DNA from: Azonexaceae bacterium
Lineage (GTDB): Bacteria; Pseudomonadota; Gammaproteobacteria; Burkholderiales; Rhodocyclaceae
Assembly (NCBI GenBank): GCA_009469665.1
Contig: SSTB01000133.1
Span: 1 to 6,266, forward strand
Direction of reading: 5' to 3'
DNA: 6,266 nt
Shown here: positions 6,212 to 6,266 of the stretch, one piece after another
Layout of the letters: each line of letters opens with the position of its first letter
Numbering within the stretch: position 1 is the first letter of the stretch
The notes under the pieces: generated by a model
Databases searched by the model: none
Told to the model about the DNA's origin: nothing
The model's input: the letters and a program-made list of their open reading frames with translations, nothing else
Program-made: the position numbers and the translations under genes

Positions 6212-6266
<55 letters not shown>

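Overview
The window is about 6.3 kb of GC-rich chromosomal DNA that looks like a housekeeping region of a Betaproteobacterium, probably Rhodocyclales-like. This is inferred from three things. The lgt/ilvD divergent pair is a familiar betaproteobacterial arrangement. There is a small cytochrome c551/c8-type protein. The window ends in a tRNA-Tyr(GTA), tRNA-Gly(TCC), tRNA-Thr(GGT) array, which in many Beta- and Gammaproteobacteria leads into a tuf (EF-Tu) gene. No mobile element, CRISPR array, phage or plasmid gene was seen.

Layout. The left edge holds the last 44 codons of a HtpX-like membrane metalloprotease (+). A 173-bp gap rich in inverted repeats follows, then a plus-strand gene for a stand-alone GAF-PAS sensory protein with no visible output domain. 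Convergent to it is a minus-strand group read from right to left: lgt (prolipoprotein diacylglyceryl transferase), a VOC/glyoxalase-fold protein, and an unrecognised alanine-rich, probably helical protein. The VOC stop and the next start overlap as ATGA. The 57-bp gap after lgt carries a good sigma70-like promoter whose -35 overlaps the lgt stop codon, so the last two genes may have their own transcript.

Divergent from lgt is ilvD (dihydroxy-acid dehydratase; branched-chain amino acid synthesis). The roughly 70-bp intergenic region has a near-symmetric -10 element that could serve both directions. After ilvD, a 160-bp spacer with a 9-bp inverted repeat leads to the exported monohaem cytochrome, which ends in a strong intrinsic terminator. 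The tRNA operon starts straight after it, from a near-consensus promoter with a GC-rich discriminator typical of growth-rate or stringently controlled stable RNA promoters. The last tRNA is cut by the window edge.

The genes do not form one pathway. They are independent core functions: protein quality control, lipoprotein maturation, Ile/Val synthesis, electron transport and translation. The least understood parts are the GAF-PAS protein and the VOC plus helical-protein pair. I did not find convincing evidence of a novel multi-gene system.
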